This document shows, piece by piece, positions 37,010 through 49,140 of a stretch of 64,000 nucleotides of DNA. Positions within the stretch are counted from its first letter, which is position 1, and each line of letters starts with the position of its first letter. The notes below the pieces were generated by a model, which was given only the letters and a program-made list of their open reading frames with translations, did no database searches and was not told where the DNA came from. Both the position numbers and the translations under genes were made by a program. This DNA comes from Odobenus rosmarus divergens (lineage: Eukaryota; Chordata; Mammalia; Carnivora; Odobenidae), in contig NW_004450565.1 of NCBI RefSeq assembly GCF_000321225.1, positions 573,048 through 637,047 on the forward strand. The letters are read 5' to 3'.

Positions 37010-38830
37010 ATTGAAGTATAGTGACACGCACGTTATATTGGTTTCAGCTGTACAACACAGTGATTCAGCATCTGTCGCCTTACCCCACCATTTCGGTCCC
37101 ATTAGCTCCGTTCCCTGTGTGGTGCCTTTCACGCCCTGACTCACTCCCTACCTGGAAGCCTGCCTCCCACTCCCTCCACCCCATTTGTGTCCATCCCCCC
37201 CATGCCCCCCTCCCAACCACCAGTTTGTTCTCTGTGTTTAGGGGTCTTTTTCTGCTTTCTGTTTGTTTGTTTGTTCATTTGTTGTTGTTGTTTTTTAGAT
37301 CCCACGTATAAGTGAAATCATATGATATTTGTCTTTCTGTGTCTGCCTTCATACTCTCTAGGTCTGTCATGTTGCCGCAAATGGCAAGACCTCATTCTTT
37401 TTTACGGCTAAGTAATATTTCATTGTGCATATATACCACTTCTTTATCCACTCATCTACTGGTGGACACTTGGGCTGCTTCCATACCTTGCCTATTGTTA
37501 ATAATGCTGCAGTGAACATAGGGGCACATATATCCCTTCAAATTGGTGTTTTTGTATTTGGGGGGTAAATACCCAGTAGTGGAATTACTGGATATGATAA
37601 TTCTATTTTTAACTTTTGGAGGTACCTCCATACTGTTTTCCAGAGTGGCTGCACCAGTTTGCATTCCCACCAACAGTGCCTGAGGGGTCCTTTTTCTCCA
37701 CATCCTCGTCAACACTTATTATTGCTTGTGTTGTTGATTTTAGCCATTCTGACAGGTGTGAGGTGGTATCTCATCGTGGTCTGGGTTTGCATTTTCTTGA
37801 TGATGAGTGATGTTGAGCATCTTTTCATGTGTCTGTTGGCCATCGGGATGTCTTCTTTGGAGAAATGTCTGTTTATGTTTCTGCCCATTTTTTAATTGGA
37901 TTATTTGGGTTTTTTGGTGTTGAGTTGTATCAGTTCTTTATATATTTTGGATACTAACCCTTTATTGGATATGTCATTTGCAAATATCTTCTCCCATTCC
38001 GTAGGTTGCCTTTTTGTTTTGTTGATTGTGCAGAAGCTTTTTATCTTGATGAAGTCCCAATAGTTCCTTTTTGCCTGTTTCCCTTGCCTCAGGAGACATA
38101 TCTAGAAAAATGTTGCTGGCCGATGTCAGAGACATTACTACCTGTGCTCTTTTCTAGGATTTCTTTAGGTCTCACATTTAGGTCTTTAATCCATTTTGAG
38201 GTTTGGTTGCGTTTCTTTTGGGTTTTTTTGTTTTTGTTTTAGAGAGAGAGAGTACGTAAGCGAGTACGGTGGGGGGGGAGGGGAAGGGGGGCAGAGGGAG
38301 AGAGACTCTTAAGCAGGCTCTGTGCCCAGCATGGAGCCTATTGTGGGGCTGGATCTCATGACCCTGAAATCATGACCCGAGCTGAAATCAAGAGTCAGAC
38401 CCTTAACCAACTGAGCCACCCGGGCACCCCTTGAGTTTATTTTTGTGTATGATGTAAGAAAGTGGTCCGGTGTCATTCTTCTGCATGTGGCTGACCAGTG
38501 TTCCCAACACCATTTGTTGAAGAGACTGTCTTTTTTCCATTGGACATTCTTTCATGATGTGGAAGATGAGCTGACCCTAGAGTTGAGGGTCCATTTCTGG
38601 GCTCTCTATTCCGCTCCATCGATCTATGTGTCTGCTTTTGTGCCAGTACCATGCTGTTTGATGATGACAGCTTAGTAGTAGAGCTTGAGGTCTGGGATTG
38701 TGTTACCTCCAACTTTGTTTCTTTCTCAAGATTGCTTTGGTTATTTGGGGGGTTTTGTGGTTCCATACAAATTTTACTATTTTATTAATTTTAATATTTA
38801 GCAAATATTTTCTTATACACAAACCTCCCT
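37010..38830 (-). mobile_element. LINE-1 fragment, 3' part, interrupted by a SINE
   Basis: Antisense L1. The plus strand carries GTGACACGCACGTTATATTG, GGCTAAGTAATATTTCATTG, CACCAACAGTGCCTGAGGGG, GACAGGTGTGAGGTGGTATC and CTTCTCCCATTCCGTAGG. Together these are the complement of the ORF2 C-terminal end and 3' UTR. Reading frames are broken, so it is inactive. A minus-strand SINE interrupts it at 38222-38431, and homology resumes at GTATGATGTAAGAAAGTGG. Confidence 0.85.
38222..38431 (-). mobile_element. Carnivore SINE, full-length, nested in L1
   Basis: Read on the minus strand: GGGGTGCCCGGGTGGCTCAG head, box B region, GGGCACAGAGCCTGCTTAAG, CT-rich middle and a tail at about 38222-38245. It is inserted in the same orientation as the host L1, so it is younger than the L1. 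Confidence 0.92.
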
Positions 38831-41024
38831 TTCCAGAATCGTCTTCTCTGACTCCAGTGATCCCCACGTGTAAGATCCGTGCCCCACAGACACACCATCT
38901 CAGGCTCACAGACTCCTGCACAAGAACAGCATTACGAAGAAGCTTGTTGAATCACCTATAATATCTCTCTACATCTCCTGTGCACCCTCCTACGCACTCC
39001 CTGGTCTTTAAGTGTTGGGGCTTCTTAAAGCCCAATCCAGGCCCTCTCCTCCCTGACTGGACGCTCTCCTCTTCATCCCAAGCTGATCTCATCCAGACCC
39101 ACCAGCTCAGTTTCATCGATTCAGCCAAGACTCCTACATGTATATCTCCAGGCCCGACCTATCCTCTGAGCACTAGATCCCAAAATTCAGCATGGCACCC
39201 TTACTTAGGATATCTCTAAGGTACCTCCACATGTCTGAGATGAGCCTGTGATTTTCACCCCCAAACTGGTTCTTTCCAGAGTGACCCATTTCCATGAATA
39301 AACTGCCTTCTCTTCTGAAGGCCAGGAACCAAGAAGTGTCTGCAGAACCTCATGCCTCCTCCGTCCCACGAGATTCCAATCACCATCAACAGCTCCACCC
39401 GAGACTTGGACAAGACGCCTGCCCCGGCCCAAGCTGCACAGGGCCCTGGTCCGGCCCTCATTGGGCCTGCCCATCTACTCAGGGCCAGGAGATGCCCACC
39501 CACCTAGATCAAACTCTAGATAGCTGTGCCCCCAGCCTAAATGTCCCCAAGACCACCCCCCAAGTCCATCCTCCATAGGACGAGCCCACTGCTGGCGTGA
39601 GCACCCCCCTGCCCAAGGCACAGCCAGAGGAAGCTATGCGCAGGGGGCGTGGCTGGGGCTGCTGCACGGGGTTGGCATATCCACCTGGGGGGACCCCGAG
39701 GCCTCTCTCTGTTTGCTACGAAGCTGGGGGTGGAGGGGAAGAGGGCCAGGAGTCTTGAGTTTGCCAGTTCAAATCTGGCCTTCCAAGTTGGTGTGAGAGT
39801 GTATTTGTCAAAGCAGGAAGACAGAACACATTTTATTTAACATTTTGCCTGCTTGATTTATAGTTTTCCACCGTTTAGACACATGGTGTGTTGGCCTCAA
39901 CGTGTACCCTCCCGCCGACAAAAATGGCCATCACAGTCTGATCACCAAAACACCAGCTCTTCCCTACAAAGCCTGTCTTGATCTTGATGGAACTCTGGCC
40001 CCCACCCCAGCCCCCGGGCCTATTGTCAGGGTCACTACCTGTCTGGATCCTAGAGAGTCCCCGCCCCCGCCCCCAGCAGTTCTTCAGGGATGTTGTGAAA
40101 ATGCAAATCCGACTTCATTGCCTTAGGATGGAAATGGGCACGCCCCTCCAGCTTCACCCTCCAGTCTCTGCTGCTCTTGGTCTTCCCGCTGCACCCCCAC
40201 CCCAGGTCCTCTGACTGAGGCTCCACAGGGCCTTTGCACCAGCTATCCCGTCGGTCAGGAAAGTTCAGCTGATGCCTGCTTTAAACACGCTTGGGGCCCA
40301 CCTCTCTGTCTTTCACTGAGTTCCAGACTCAGATTCCTCTGTGACCAGCTCATGGGGCACACAGCTGGGCGTATCAGCCTGTTTATTAGGGCCTGCTGAT
40401 GAGTACCTGACTCCTCCACTCTGGGCCGCTCCTCTGGCAGGCCCCCCCGCCCCCCTTCGCCCCTGTCCAGGTTCGTCACTCACCACCACGCTTCTCTGTC
40501 CTGGCCACACTGGCCTTTCTGTTCTTCCACAACTTGAACGCCTTCCTTGAGCCTCGACAGGTGCGGCTCCTCTCCTGGGATGTGCTGGTGCTCACCCCCA
40601 GTGGGCCTCATCTGCCTTCAATGTCAATGTCACTGCCTCCCCAGGCCTTCCCAGGCGACCCATCTAAAACAGCACCCATCCAGCCCAGCTTGATGCCACC
40701 CCCTGGGAGCCGCTCGGGAGGCTGGGGGGGGGGCGGTTAGGATCTCTCTGTTAACACTCCTCCTGAAATGCATGGCGGCTCAGTGACTCCCGGGTGAGTC
40801 CTGCATGCTCGCCCAGAGAGCGCCCCCAGGGCCTGGGCCCCACAGGATATGCTCCCTGAGCCCGAGGCTCTCAGGCTTCCTCTGCAGGCAGAACACTTTG
40901 TCCCTCCGTAATCTTTCTACAGTGGCCCCGGGGACAAAGAAATGCCCGGCACTTCCGTTTATTAGCTCATTAGGATCAAACAACCTGAAAAGTATTTATG
41001 GGAAAACAGTGTGTGACTTCCTTA
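38831..41024. other. Intergenic DNA with faint ancient repeats
   Basis: C-rich, unique-looking sequence. CAGGGCCTTTGCACCAGCTATCCC at about 40227 resembles the L2 3' end. A G9 run lies at about 40727-40735. No gene is recognised. Confidence 0.45.
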
Positions 41025-41225
41025 AAAAGTGAAGCACGAAATGGCCACATGACCCAGCAATTTCACTTAGGTGTCTACCCAGAAGTGCAAACAGGAATTC
41101 AAACAAAAATGTGGACAAGCTCCTAGCAGCATTATTCACAAGAGCAAAAGGCTGAAACAGCCCAAGTGTCCCTCGGTGGACAAATGGGTGAGAGCATGTC
41201 GTACACACACACAGTGGGAGGAAGG
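41025..41225 (+). mobile_element. Old LINE-1 3' region fragment
   Basis: GGCCACATGACCCAGCAATT, CTACCCAGAAGTGC, CAGCATTATTCACAAGAGC and GTCCCTCGGTGGACAAATGG follow the L1 ORF2 end/3' region in order, with heavy divergence. Non-coding. Confidence 0.75.
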
Positions 41226-42194
41226 GGGCTGTCATCCTCAAGCTCATGGGTGTGTCCCGCAAAGCCTTTTATTTCGCAGGTGAGCACAGGCCTGGAGCTG
41301 ATAGCTGGAGATAAAGCTCTCTGCTCTGGGCTATAAAGATCAGGACCAGATCTGTCAGTAATGGTGATCTTAGTGGCAAAGCGGGGACTGGACCCATCTT
41401 ATCAACGGCTGGCGAGAGGCCCAGGGGGGTCCAGAAACCCAGCCAAATGGTCCTTTCCAGCAGCTGAATCCTTATTCGAGCAGTTTCCCAAAGGCAGAGC
41501 TGACTTCAAAAAGCAGGTCAGCAGACCCCAGCAACGGAGTGGGATCAGAAAGTGACCCGCAGCCAACATGTAGGGGAGACCTGCCCAGTTAAAGCACTGG
41601 CCGGGAAGAGCTGGTGGGCCTCCCTTGCTGAACTCACAGCCCTGGGGGTGAGGTGGTCACAGATGATAAACCAGGCAGACCTGGAGGGAAGGGTGCAGCT
41701 GGGCAGGGCCTACCGTGGGGCCCAAGGCCCTAGGTGGTGGGGCCTGTGGGGAATCGAGCACAGAGACTGGGCAATGCGTGGCCCCCAGACCGATTCCTGG
41801 ACCCAGGGGACAGACAGCTGAAAAAAATGGGGCGGCAACAATGACCAGAACATTTCACTCACTCCTTGAGGGGAGCACTCCACAGTGTGTCATGACCTCT
41901 TAAAGCTGTGAGTTGCCCGTGGGGTCTTCAGAGCTGTATCAAGGATCTTGGCAGCCCAAGCAAGCAGACAAGTCTGGAGGGACCTGACCACAGAGGTAAG
42001 GAAAATGCCTTGTCAGGTGCATGGCCCAAACCCCGAGACTCTCCCACAGCCCCCGGGAGTGGCAGGGGCAGAACTTGAGGGCTGGGTGCCCACAGGACCT
42101 GGTGAGACCCACTCTTTTGGGCTGAACTGTGTCCCCCCGCCGAAGACATGTTGTATTTCTAAACCCCAGTACCTGTGGAGGTGACATTATGGTT
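41226..42194. other. Intergenic DNA ending in an LTR-like fragment
   Basis: Unassigned unique-looking DNA. From about 42117 the text GGGCTGAACTGTGTCCCCCC, then ACCCCAGTACCTGTGGAGGTG, resembles a remembered ERVL-MaLR-type LTR start. It is cut by the next SINE. No viral gene is present. Confidence 0.45.
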
Positions 42195-42386
42195 TGTTTT
42201 TTTTTTAAGATTTTTTTATTTATTTGAGAGAGAGAAGGCATGAGCGGGAGAAGAGTGGGAGGGGCAGAGGGAGAAGTGGACTCCCCGCCGAGCAGGGAGC
42301 CCAACATGGGGCTCAGTCCCAGGACCCGGGATCATGACGTGAGCCAAAGGCAGACACTTAACTGACTGAGCCGCCCAGGTGCCCCT
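42195..42386 (-). mobile_element. Carnivore SINE, full-length
   Basis: The minus strand reads GGGGCACCTGGGCGGCTCAG head, then box B, GGGCTCCCTGCTCGGCGGGG, CT-rich middle and AAATAAATAAAAAAATC tail. It is a complete tRNA-derived SINE inserted in an LTR-like fragment. Confidence 0.93.
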
Positions 42387-42485
42387 TAGGATCCTTATTT
42401 TGTCCAAAAACAGGAGATTGGACTAAATTTCTCTGTGTGCACGCTGGGCTGACTGTAGCTGGTCAATAAGTCATCTGGGGGGTGG

Positions 42486-42830
42486 TCTGCGATGGTTAAT
42501 TTTACATGTCAACTTGACTGGCCCTCAGGGTGCCCAGATATTTGGTCAGACGTTCTGGGTGTGTCTGTGTTTTAAATAAGACTCACATTGGAATCAGTGG
42601 ATGGAGGAGAGCAGATTACCGTCCCCAGTCATGTGGGTGAGCCTCGTCCAATCAGTTGAAGGCCTGAATGGAAGTAAGAGCCTTCCTCCTGCCTGATGGT
42701 CTTTGAACTGAAACATCAGCTCTCCCAGGGGCTCAACCTTGCCTAATCACCTGCAGATCTCGGGGCTTGTAAACCTCCCAAATCGTGTCAGCCTGTGCCT
42801 AAAGATAAATCTCTGTATGTGTAAGACAGG
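42486..42830 (+). mobile_element. LTR-like ancient repeat, copy A
   Basis: It starts GATGGTTAATTTTACATGTC AACTTGACTGG and continues through a GGTGCCCAGATATTTGGTCA segment, a CCAATCAGTTGAAGGCCTGA segment and CTGAACTGAAACATC-like text. I remember it as a common mammalian element, probably an ERVL-MaLR-class solo LTR, but I am not certain of the family. A related copy lies at 63655-63900. No viral genes are present. Confidence 0.55.
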
Positions 42831-42961
42831 ACCCATGGTTTCTGCTCCTCAGGCAGGACCTTTAAACGTTCTCGTTTAACAGTCCTGTTTGCTAAAGCCA
42901 GGCCCGTCTTCTTGGCACAAATGGTAGACTCACGTTTTTGCAGACTGTTTTGTATTTTCTA

Positions 42962-43153
42962 TTTTTTTTTAAAAGATTCATTTATTTGAGAGAGAGAGCA
43001 GGGGGAAGGGCAGAGGGAGAGGGCGGACCCCAAGCAGACTCCTGGCCGAGTGTGGAGCCCGACGTGGGGCTCAATCTCATGACTCTGAGATCACGGACCT
43101 GAGTCAAAAGCAAGAGTCAGACGCTTAATTGACTGAGCCACCCAGGCGCTCCC
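42962..43153 (-). mobile_element. Carnivore SINE, full-length
   Basis: The minus strand reads GGAGCGCCTGGGTGGCTCAG head, box B, GGGCTCCACACTCGGCCAGG, CT-rich middle and AAATGAATCTTTTAAAAAAA tail. It is 580 bp from the previous SINE and in the same orientation. Confidence 0.92.
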
Positions 43154-43944
43154 TATTTTGTTTTGTTTTTGTTTTTAAAAAGCCATTTCTAAGCCACTGC
43201 GGGGAAGCTTGATGCTACTGTTCAAGGTCAGTGAAATGAGCAGTCAGGGCAGGAGACTTCGCTTGTCCGGACAGGTCCTCCGACAAAAAGAGGTAGAGAA
43301 GTCAGGTGCTCTCTTTCTGCAGCTGAGCTGGCTTTATTGAAAGTATCCTAAAACAGGCGTCTGAAGGTCGGCCGGCCTCCTGGCCCTGCTTGCCGCTGGG
43401 GAGGGCTGAGCTTTCCCACCGCCCGGGCCCAGGATGGGGCTAACCCCCTCTCCTCATCCGCCGTGAGTCACGCCCACCCCAGGGCGGCGAGCCCTGCACG
43501 TGAGTGCCTCTGCCAACGGGGTCTCTCCTATCGCGGCGCCTGATCAGACATCCCCAGCCAAGACTCTTCCCCCCAAGACATCCATTTGGAAAGGAATGCT
43601 CCTCGGGTACTGTTTCTCACACACACCCTGGTGGCTTTGCCAAATTCTCAAGGGAGCGTTTCCACAAGGTGGCCATCTGCCATCTGTGGACCGAGTGTGG
43701 GAACTGCAGCCGTGGGGCGGGGGAATCCGGAGGGCCCCACCGGGGAGCCAGCCCGACTCCCAGGCACACGCTTTTTCATTCACTCAACAAATATTTGTGG
43801 TGCACCTGCTGTGGGCCAGGCGCTGCTGTCGGGACGGGGCGCCGTGGGCTGGCTCTGCCCTCCTGGGTCTCTCGGTCCAGGTCTCAGTGAAATCCCAGGC
43901 ATCCAGCCTGAAGGAGGAAGCAATGTGAGCTAACCATGGCCTTC

Positions 43945-44075
43945 CAGCCCTGCCCTGCCACCTCCCAGTGGCGCCCCAGGCTCTCTTGCCTTAGTTTCTC
44001 CCTCTGTAGAATGAGAAGACGACACCAGGGTCCCTCCCTCACAGAACTGGGGGGATTAATAAATGAATGTGTCCC
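43945..44075 (+). mobile_element. MIR-type SINE fragment
   Basis: The sequence around CTTGCCTTAGTTTCTCCCTC followed by TGTAGAATGAGAAG and ATTAATAAATGAATG follows the MIR core/tail order. It is old and highly diverged. Confidence 0.55.
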
Positions 44076-46011
44076 CAGAATAGTGCATGTCCTGTGCCCT
44101 GCACCCCTGCGGCCTCTGACCGTCTTCCCTCCTGGATGGGCTTTCAGGGATGCCCTGCAACCGTGCCATCTTCCACTCATCCCATAAAAGTGGGCACATA
44201 GAATAATATCAAATTATAGTCAAGGAAAGAGCAAACTGCAGCCATTTCCATAACGAGACCCATTTCTGTTAAAATATCATATACTTTGTAAAAGCAAAAG
44301 ATCAGATGCCACATCAGTGAGTGATCTTCCCTCATCCACACAGGGAAGTAGTGCACAGTCACCGAGAGGGGGAAGGGCAGTCTCGGTACCCGGCTCTGGG
44401 GTGATGGCAGAGATGAGATGTGCATTACCGTTGATCCAAGACTGGCGCGAAACAGAACGACAGCCGGCCATCCGTCATCTCTCTCTCTACCTGTCTAACT
44501 ACCTATCAACTATCTACTCTCTCTCTTCTATCTTCTGTCTATGTATCTATCACCCCTTAATCTGCTTCTATTTTAAAAATAACCGGGGAGAATAATCCAT
44601 AAGCATTTTCGGAGGATGTCCATTTTTGGAGGGCGTGGGATGGAGACACAACTTCTTTGTACACACCTCGTCTTACAGATTGGACTTGGGGCCCAATAAA
44701 TAGCTCCCACGCTTACGAAACAAAATTAACTTTTAGAAAGCAAAAATATACCACATGTGTCAAAGGCGTATCAAGATATACCAAAAATAAGAGGAACCGA
44801 GTGTGCATCCATGCGGTGGGTGGCCTGACCAGCTGGAGGGAGCTGCTCCGAGTCGGGTGAGGTGTGGGGATGAGGAAGTTCTTCGAGGAAGAAGCGTGAC
44901 AAAGACAAAAGGAGTCCGAAAAGAAAGAACCACCTCGGACCTTCCCCAGTAGTTATGCTGTGGGTGTCACTATTCGGGGCTGGGATGTCGAGGGAGAAAG
45001 CAAACGTGATGCCTAAACTCTACCATCACCTGTGTCACGGGGAACGGAGATGTGAAGGAGCCCTGAGTTTGCAAGGGAAATAGCACAGAATAATAAGAAA
45101 AATTAATAAAAAAAAAGATCATGCCAACATGGCTTTGAATTGGGCCAATTATCCATCGTAATGGGAGTATGTTTCTGGGGGGCGTGGTTCCCCCAACAGA
45201 ACGGTTCTCTCTTCCTCCTCTGCACCTCCTGCAGGAAACTCCCATTTCCACCAAAACGAGCTGCGTTGTGTTTCCTGGAGTGAACCTTTAGGCCCTTCTA
45301 AGAACAAAAGGTGAAAGAGGCTATTCAGGGTTCCCTTACCATTTCTCCCCACCTGCTCAGTTACTTCCACCCAGAAGCAATGGGATTGTTGTATTTTATG
45401 TTTCCCTATTAATTTTAGAGCTCAGAGAAAACATATTCACGTTTCTATAATAATCTGTCATTTAAAAGTTACGAGGCAACAGTGGGTCCGAGTTACTTGC
45501 GTAACTATGTGGAGTGGGCTCTGCGGAGATCAGGGTTTGCCTGCTCTCTGTAACCGGTTCCCGTTCTGACTCCGGACCGGAAGGTCTGGGGGGTGTGGGC
45601 AGCACAAGCTCACCCCTCCTCCCCTCCTGTCCCAGGAGCCGGGCCGTGCGACGTCCGGACGTGCTCTCTGATGGAAGCACGCGAGGTTCTGCAGCCGGAC
45701 AGGGCTGAGAGGAAAGCGCCTTGAATTATGTAATCTTTAAATTATTTTCAAACACAACCCTGCTTTATGATGACTGATTTCACGGGTACTTTAAAGCATA
45801 AGCAAATGGTGCATAAATTAAATGCTCATTTTTGAATTTGTTGAGAGAAAAGTCAAGATTGATTTTTCAGGAGAATGGCTCAAATGTGAAACCTATCTTG
45901 TTGGAAGCCGGAGGAGATCAAAGGAACGACTGTAGAATGAAGGAAAAAAACTAACTTTTGTAAAACTTTATCTGTGGACAGCCTCCCTCTTAAGGTCGGA
46001 TGGACTTTACC

Positions 46012-46076
46012 CTGTGTGTGTGTGCGTGTGCACGTGTGTGAGCACGTGCGTAAGTGTGTCTGTGTGTGTGTGTGTG
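46012..46076. repeat. TG/CG alternating tract
   Basis: (TG)n interrupted by CG and CA steps, almost perfectly alternating purine-pyrimidine. It is a microsatellite with Z-DNA potential. Confidence 0.85.
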
Positions 46077-46621
46077 CAAGCCTGAGCCAGAGTCTCCCCA
46101 CTCAGCCGCACCAGACCCCCAGCCCCGAATGCAGCCAGGAGAACCCCACACATAGAAGCCCCTCACGGTCCACATCCGGCATCTGGGGCCCTCTGGGGAA
46201 GAGACTGCCGAAGCACATGGGGCCTCTAGCTTTCCTGTCCCCAAAGAACCTTCAGGACTGCCAGAGATTTGGAGAGCAGGGGAGACGGACACGGGGAATC
46301 GTCAAGGGAAGAGCACCCAGCGGTTCCTGACCGGCAGGGCCCCGAGCCCCTCAGGACCCACGGTGTGTGTGTCCATCTCTAGAGTGAGGATCAGAGAGAG
46401 GAAATGAGGAAGACGAGGCAGCACAGCATTCCGTCTTCCCACGCCCTCGCCTCCCGCACACCCTGGGGCGCCCGCTTTCGGGCACCCCCATGATGTGCTT
46501 GCATCTCCCTCAGGCAGACACCGAGCCACGGCGCTAAACGGCAGGGGGGATGTGCAGGTCACCCAGAGACAGTCACGCGAGCCCAGGCTTTCTGATCTCC
46601 CAGGGATGCTTGACATAGATC

Positions 46622-46727
46622 TACGCACACGCTTATACACACGCACGCATACATGTGCACGCCGGCGCACACCAACCCACATGCGCACACACAGACGTAC
46701 ATGCGTGCATGTGTGTGTGCATATATA
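46622..46727. repeat. CA/CG/TG/TA alternating tract
   Basis: About 100 bp of mostly alternating purine-pyrimidine dinucleotides (ACGCACACGC..., then TGTGTGTGC and ATATATAT). Confidence 0.8.
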
Positions 46728-46739
46728 TATAAAATAATT

Positions 46740-46965
46740 GCCTTTTAACAAAATTAACACACTTCATTTTCAGAGCAATTTTAGGTTTTTGTTTTGCTGT
46801 TTCTGAAAAATTACACAGAAAGCACAGAATTCCCATGTACCCTCTGTGCCTGCCTCCCTACCAGCTCCCCCAGCTTCCTTTATTACTGGCATCTGGTGTA
46901 TGTAGTACTTTATTACCTTTTATGAAGCAATATTGATAAATGATCATTAACTAATAATTTTTAAT
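46740..46965 (-). mobile_element. Old LINE-1 3' region fragment
   Basis: The plus strand reads GAAAAATTACACAGAAAGC, ATTCCCATGTACCCTCTG and CCCCCAGCTTCCTTTATTAC in the order of an antisense L1 3' region. Non-coding. Confidence 0.6.
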
Positions 46966-46986
46966 GAAGTTTAGCTAAACATTTTA

Positions 46987-47157
46987 TTTATTTTTAAAGG
47001 TTTTATTTATTTGACAGAGAGAGAGCAGCAGAGGGAGAGGGAGAAGCAGGCTTCCCGCGGAGCAGGGAGCCGGATGCGGGGCTCAATCCCAGGACCCCGG
47101 GATCATGACCTGAGCTGAAGGCAGACGCTCAACCGACTGAGCCACCCAGGCACCCCT
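46987..47157 (-). mobile_element. Carnivore SINE with target-site duplication
   Basis: The minus strand starts GGGTGCCTGGGTGGCTCAGT, with box B, GGGCTCCCTGCTCCGCGG and a CTCTC middle, ending in AAATAAAACCTTTAAAAATA. Perfect 12-base duplication CTAAACATTTTA at 46975-46986 and 47161-47172. Confidence 0.95.
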
Positions 47158-47174
47158 TAACTAAACATTTTAAA

Positions 47175-47812
47175 TATGTTGATTGACTTTTTAAAAGGCT
47201 CTCATTTTTCCACACTTGTAGATCAATGTTGAAATACTTTCACTTTGTGAGGAGAGAATTTTCCCGCAACCAGCAAGTGTCCTCGGGCAAGTGCAGGAAA
47301 TGGGAGAGGCGCACCTAGGAGAGGGAGGCTTGGTCCACACTGCCGGGGCCGGTGCCCGGGGAGCTGGGAGGCCAGGGGAACCCAAGCCCAGGAGCTGGGA
47401 CACGGGCCCGAGGTAGAGACCCAGGACATGGGCCCTGTCCTGAGGCCCTGCTTGCAGATTCTCTGGGCTCTGTTACGTAAAAACCCACCTATTTACTTTC
47501 CTGCACGATAGTGAGAAGACTCGTCCCACATGGGCACTCTGCAGCCTGGCCACCAGAGTCTCCTGAACCGCAGCCTGGCAGGTACCCTGTCTTCTGACCC
47601 GCCCTTGACGCTCCCCGGTTATCACAGAAACCACAGCTGAAGGGCCGCTCATCTCAGAGACGAGACGCACAAACCATGCTGCATGCTGGGCACCAGGCTC
47701 CAACCACGAACGAAAAAGAAATCAAGGGAAGCATTAAAACAGTACAGTTTTTCTAACTTTGATTTGCAAAACAAAAGCTCTGCAAGCAACCACTATGACA
47801 TTTGTATTACTT
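47175..47812. other. Intergenic gap, nothing recognised
   Basis: GC-rich and then AT-rich unique-looking sequence between two SINEs. Confidence 0.5.
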
Positions 47813-47830
47813 ATTAAAAAGCCCACTTTA

Positions 47831-48032
47831 GGGGCTCCTGGGTGGCTCAGTTGGTTAAGCATCTGCCTTCAGCTGAGGTCATGACCCTGGGGTCCTGGGA
47901 TCGAGTCCCACGTCGGCCTCCCTGCTCCACGGGGAGCCTGCTTCTCCTTCTCCCTCTGACTGCCCGCTCCCTCTGCTTGTGCTCTCTCTCTGTCAAATGA
48001 ATAAATAAAACCTTTTAAAAATTTTTAAAAAA
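47831..48032 (+). mobile_element. Carnivore SINE, full-length, with target-site duplication
   Basis: GGGGCTCCTGGGTGGCTCAG head, box B GGGATCGAGTCCCACG, GGGGAGCCTGCTTCTCC, CT-rich middle and an AATAAATAAAACC A-rich tail. The 18-base duplication ATTAAAAAGCCCACTTTA (47813-47830) and ATTAAAAAGCCTACTTTA (48033-48050) differs at one base. This makes it one of the youngest-looking insertions in the window. Confidence 0.96.
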
Positions 48033-48050
48033 ATTAAAAAGCCTACTTTA

Positions 48051-49029
48051 GCATCAAAGATTTTTAAAGTAATGGCTACTGTCTTGAATAAATGTACGTA
48101 TCCTGATTCCAACAAACTCTAATTACTTGCCAGGTATTTCTGGCATATTTTAAAGCAGTTCTTTTAAATATTTTAGCCTCCAGCCCAGATGGGCCTGTAC
48201 TTCCAGGACTGACTCTCCAACAATATCCAACAATATGCAGGGGTGAGCGATGTGGCCCCTCTGGAGGGTTCCTAGTTCCTTCCTTCGGTGGACCGAGGGA
48301 AGGCCTGAAGCAGAACGGAAGGGGCTCTCCCGGGCAAGTCCCCAGCACGGGGAGAACAGAGCGCCCCACACAGCAGATGGGCACAAAACATTGCAAACAG
48401 CCATTGGGCAGACGTAGGAATTGAGAGAGAGAGAGAGAGAGAGAGAGTAATTGCTGTGCAAACCATACATGTTTCTACGCTAAACTATTCAGCATCCAAT
48501 CATGGGCCACGAGCCAAGGAACACCACCATAAAAACCCTCATTCCAGGGAAATTCAGGATAGAGAGTCACTGTTGTTGTTTTAAAAAATTAAGTGTTCAC
48601 TTTCTCTGGGGATTCGTCTCAGTAATTCTTTCCATGGCTTGGGCAGACTCTAATTAATCATATTTTAAAATCTGACTTCTTAGCATCTTCAGAGTGGACT
48701 ATTCTAGTCTCGTTGTAGTCAGTCTGAAAATCCCCACAAAGTTGATCTGTGCTTCTAGGAAAAGTACAAAGAACCCTGTCTCACCATGTGTTCTCTCCTG
48801 GCTCCCAGGGGGTCCTTCACTGGCAAAGTGTTTGCTCCACAAACGCACGCTCTGAAATTCCACCTGAACTCATCACGGAAGTATAACTTAACAAAAGATT
48901 TTAAAAGGCTAGCATTCACATGTTTCCCTGAAAATCGACGTGACACAGAAGTATCAGTGAGGGTCACATAGAACCAGGAAGTTTAGCACAGATAGGAATG
49001 ATTCAGATTCAGATTCAGATAAAATAGCG
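48051..49029. other. Intergenic gap with a GA microsatellite
   Basis: No gene is recognised. Pure (GA)n at about 48422-48447; a short GATTCA triplication at about 48999-49018. Confidence 0.55.
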
Positions 49030-49140
49030 CTGCAGGGACTTCGTCACTAGCTTGTGACTAGATCTCAGGGTCGTGCGTTCGAGCCCCGTGCTGGGGGTAG
49101 AGTTTTCAAAAATAAATAAATGAATAAACTTTAAAAAATA
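49030..49140 (+). mobile_element. Carnivore SINE, short or truncated form
   Basis: It retains the box B-like GGGTCGTGCGTTCGAGCCCC, GTGCTGGGGGTAGAG and an AATAAATAAATG tail. The head is degraded and no CT middle is present. Confidence 0.75.

Larger units (their letters stand above)
43154..46735. other. Intergenic DNA with MIR-like and simple repeats
   Basis: No gene is recognised. An L2/MIR-like CAACAAATATTTGTGG core lies at 43785-43800. MIR-like text (TTAGTTTCTCCCTCTGTAGA ATGAGAAG) occurs at about 43990-44070. A degenerate CTAT/CTCT stretch lies at 44472-44547. Two alternating purine-pyrimidine tracts are listed separately. Confidence 0.5.

Noticed and set aside
37616..38242. Short open frames on the plus strand
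   Set aside because: They are antisense reading of an old LINE-1, interrupted by a SINE.
47831..48032. tRNA genes in the SINE heads
   Set aside because: The box A/B-like parts belong to tRNA-derived SINEs. The cloverleaf is not kept and the sequence continues into CT-rich and A-rich SINE modules.
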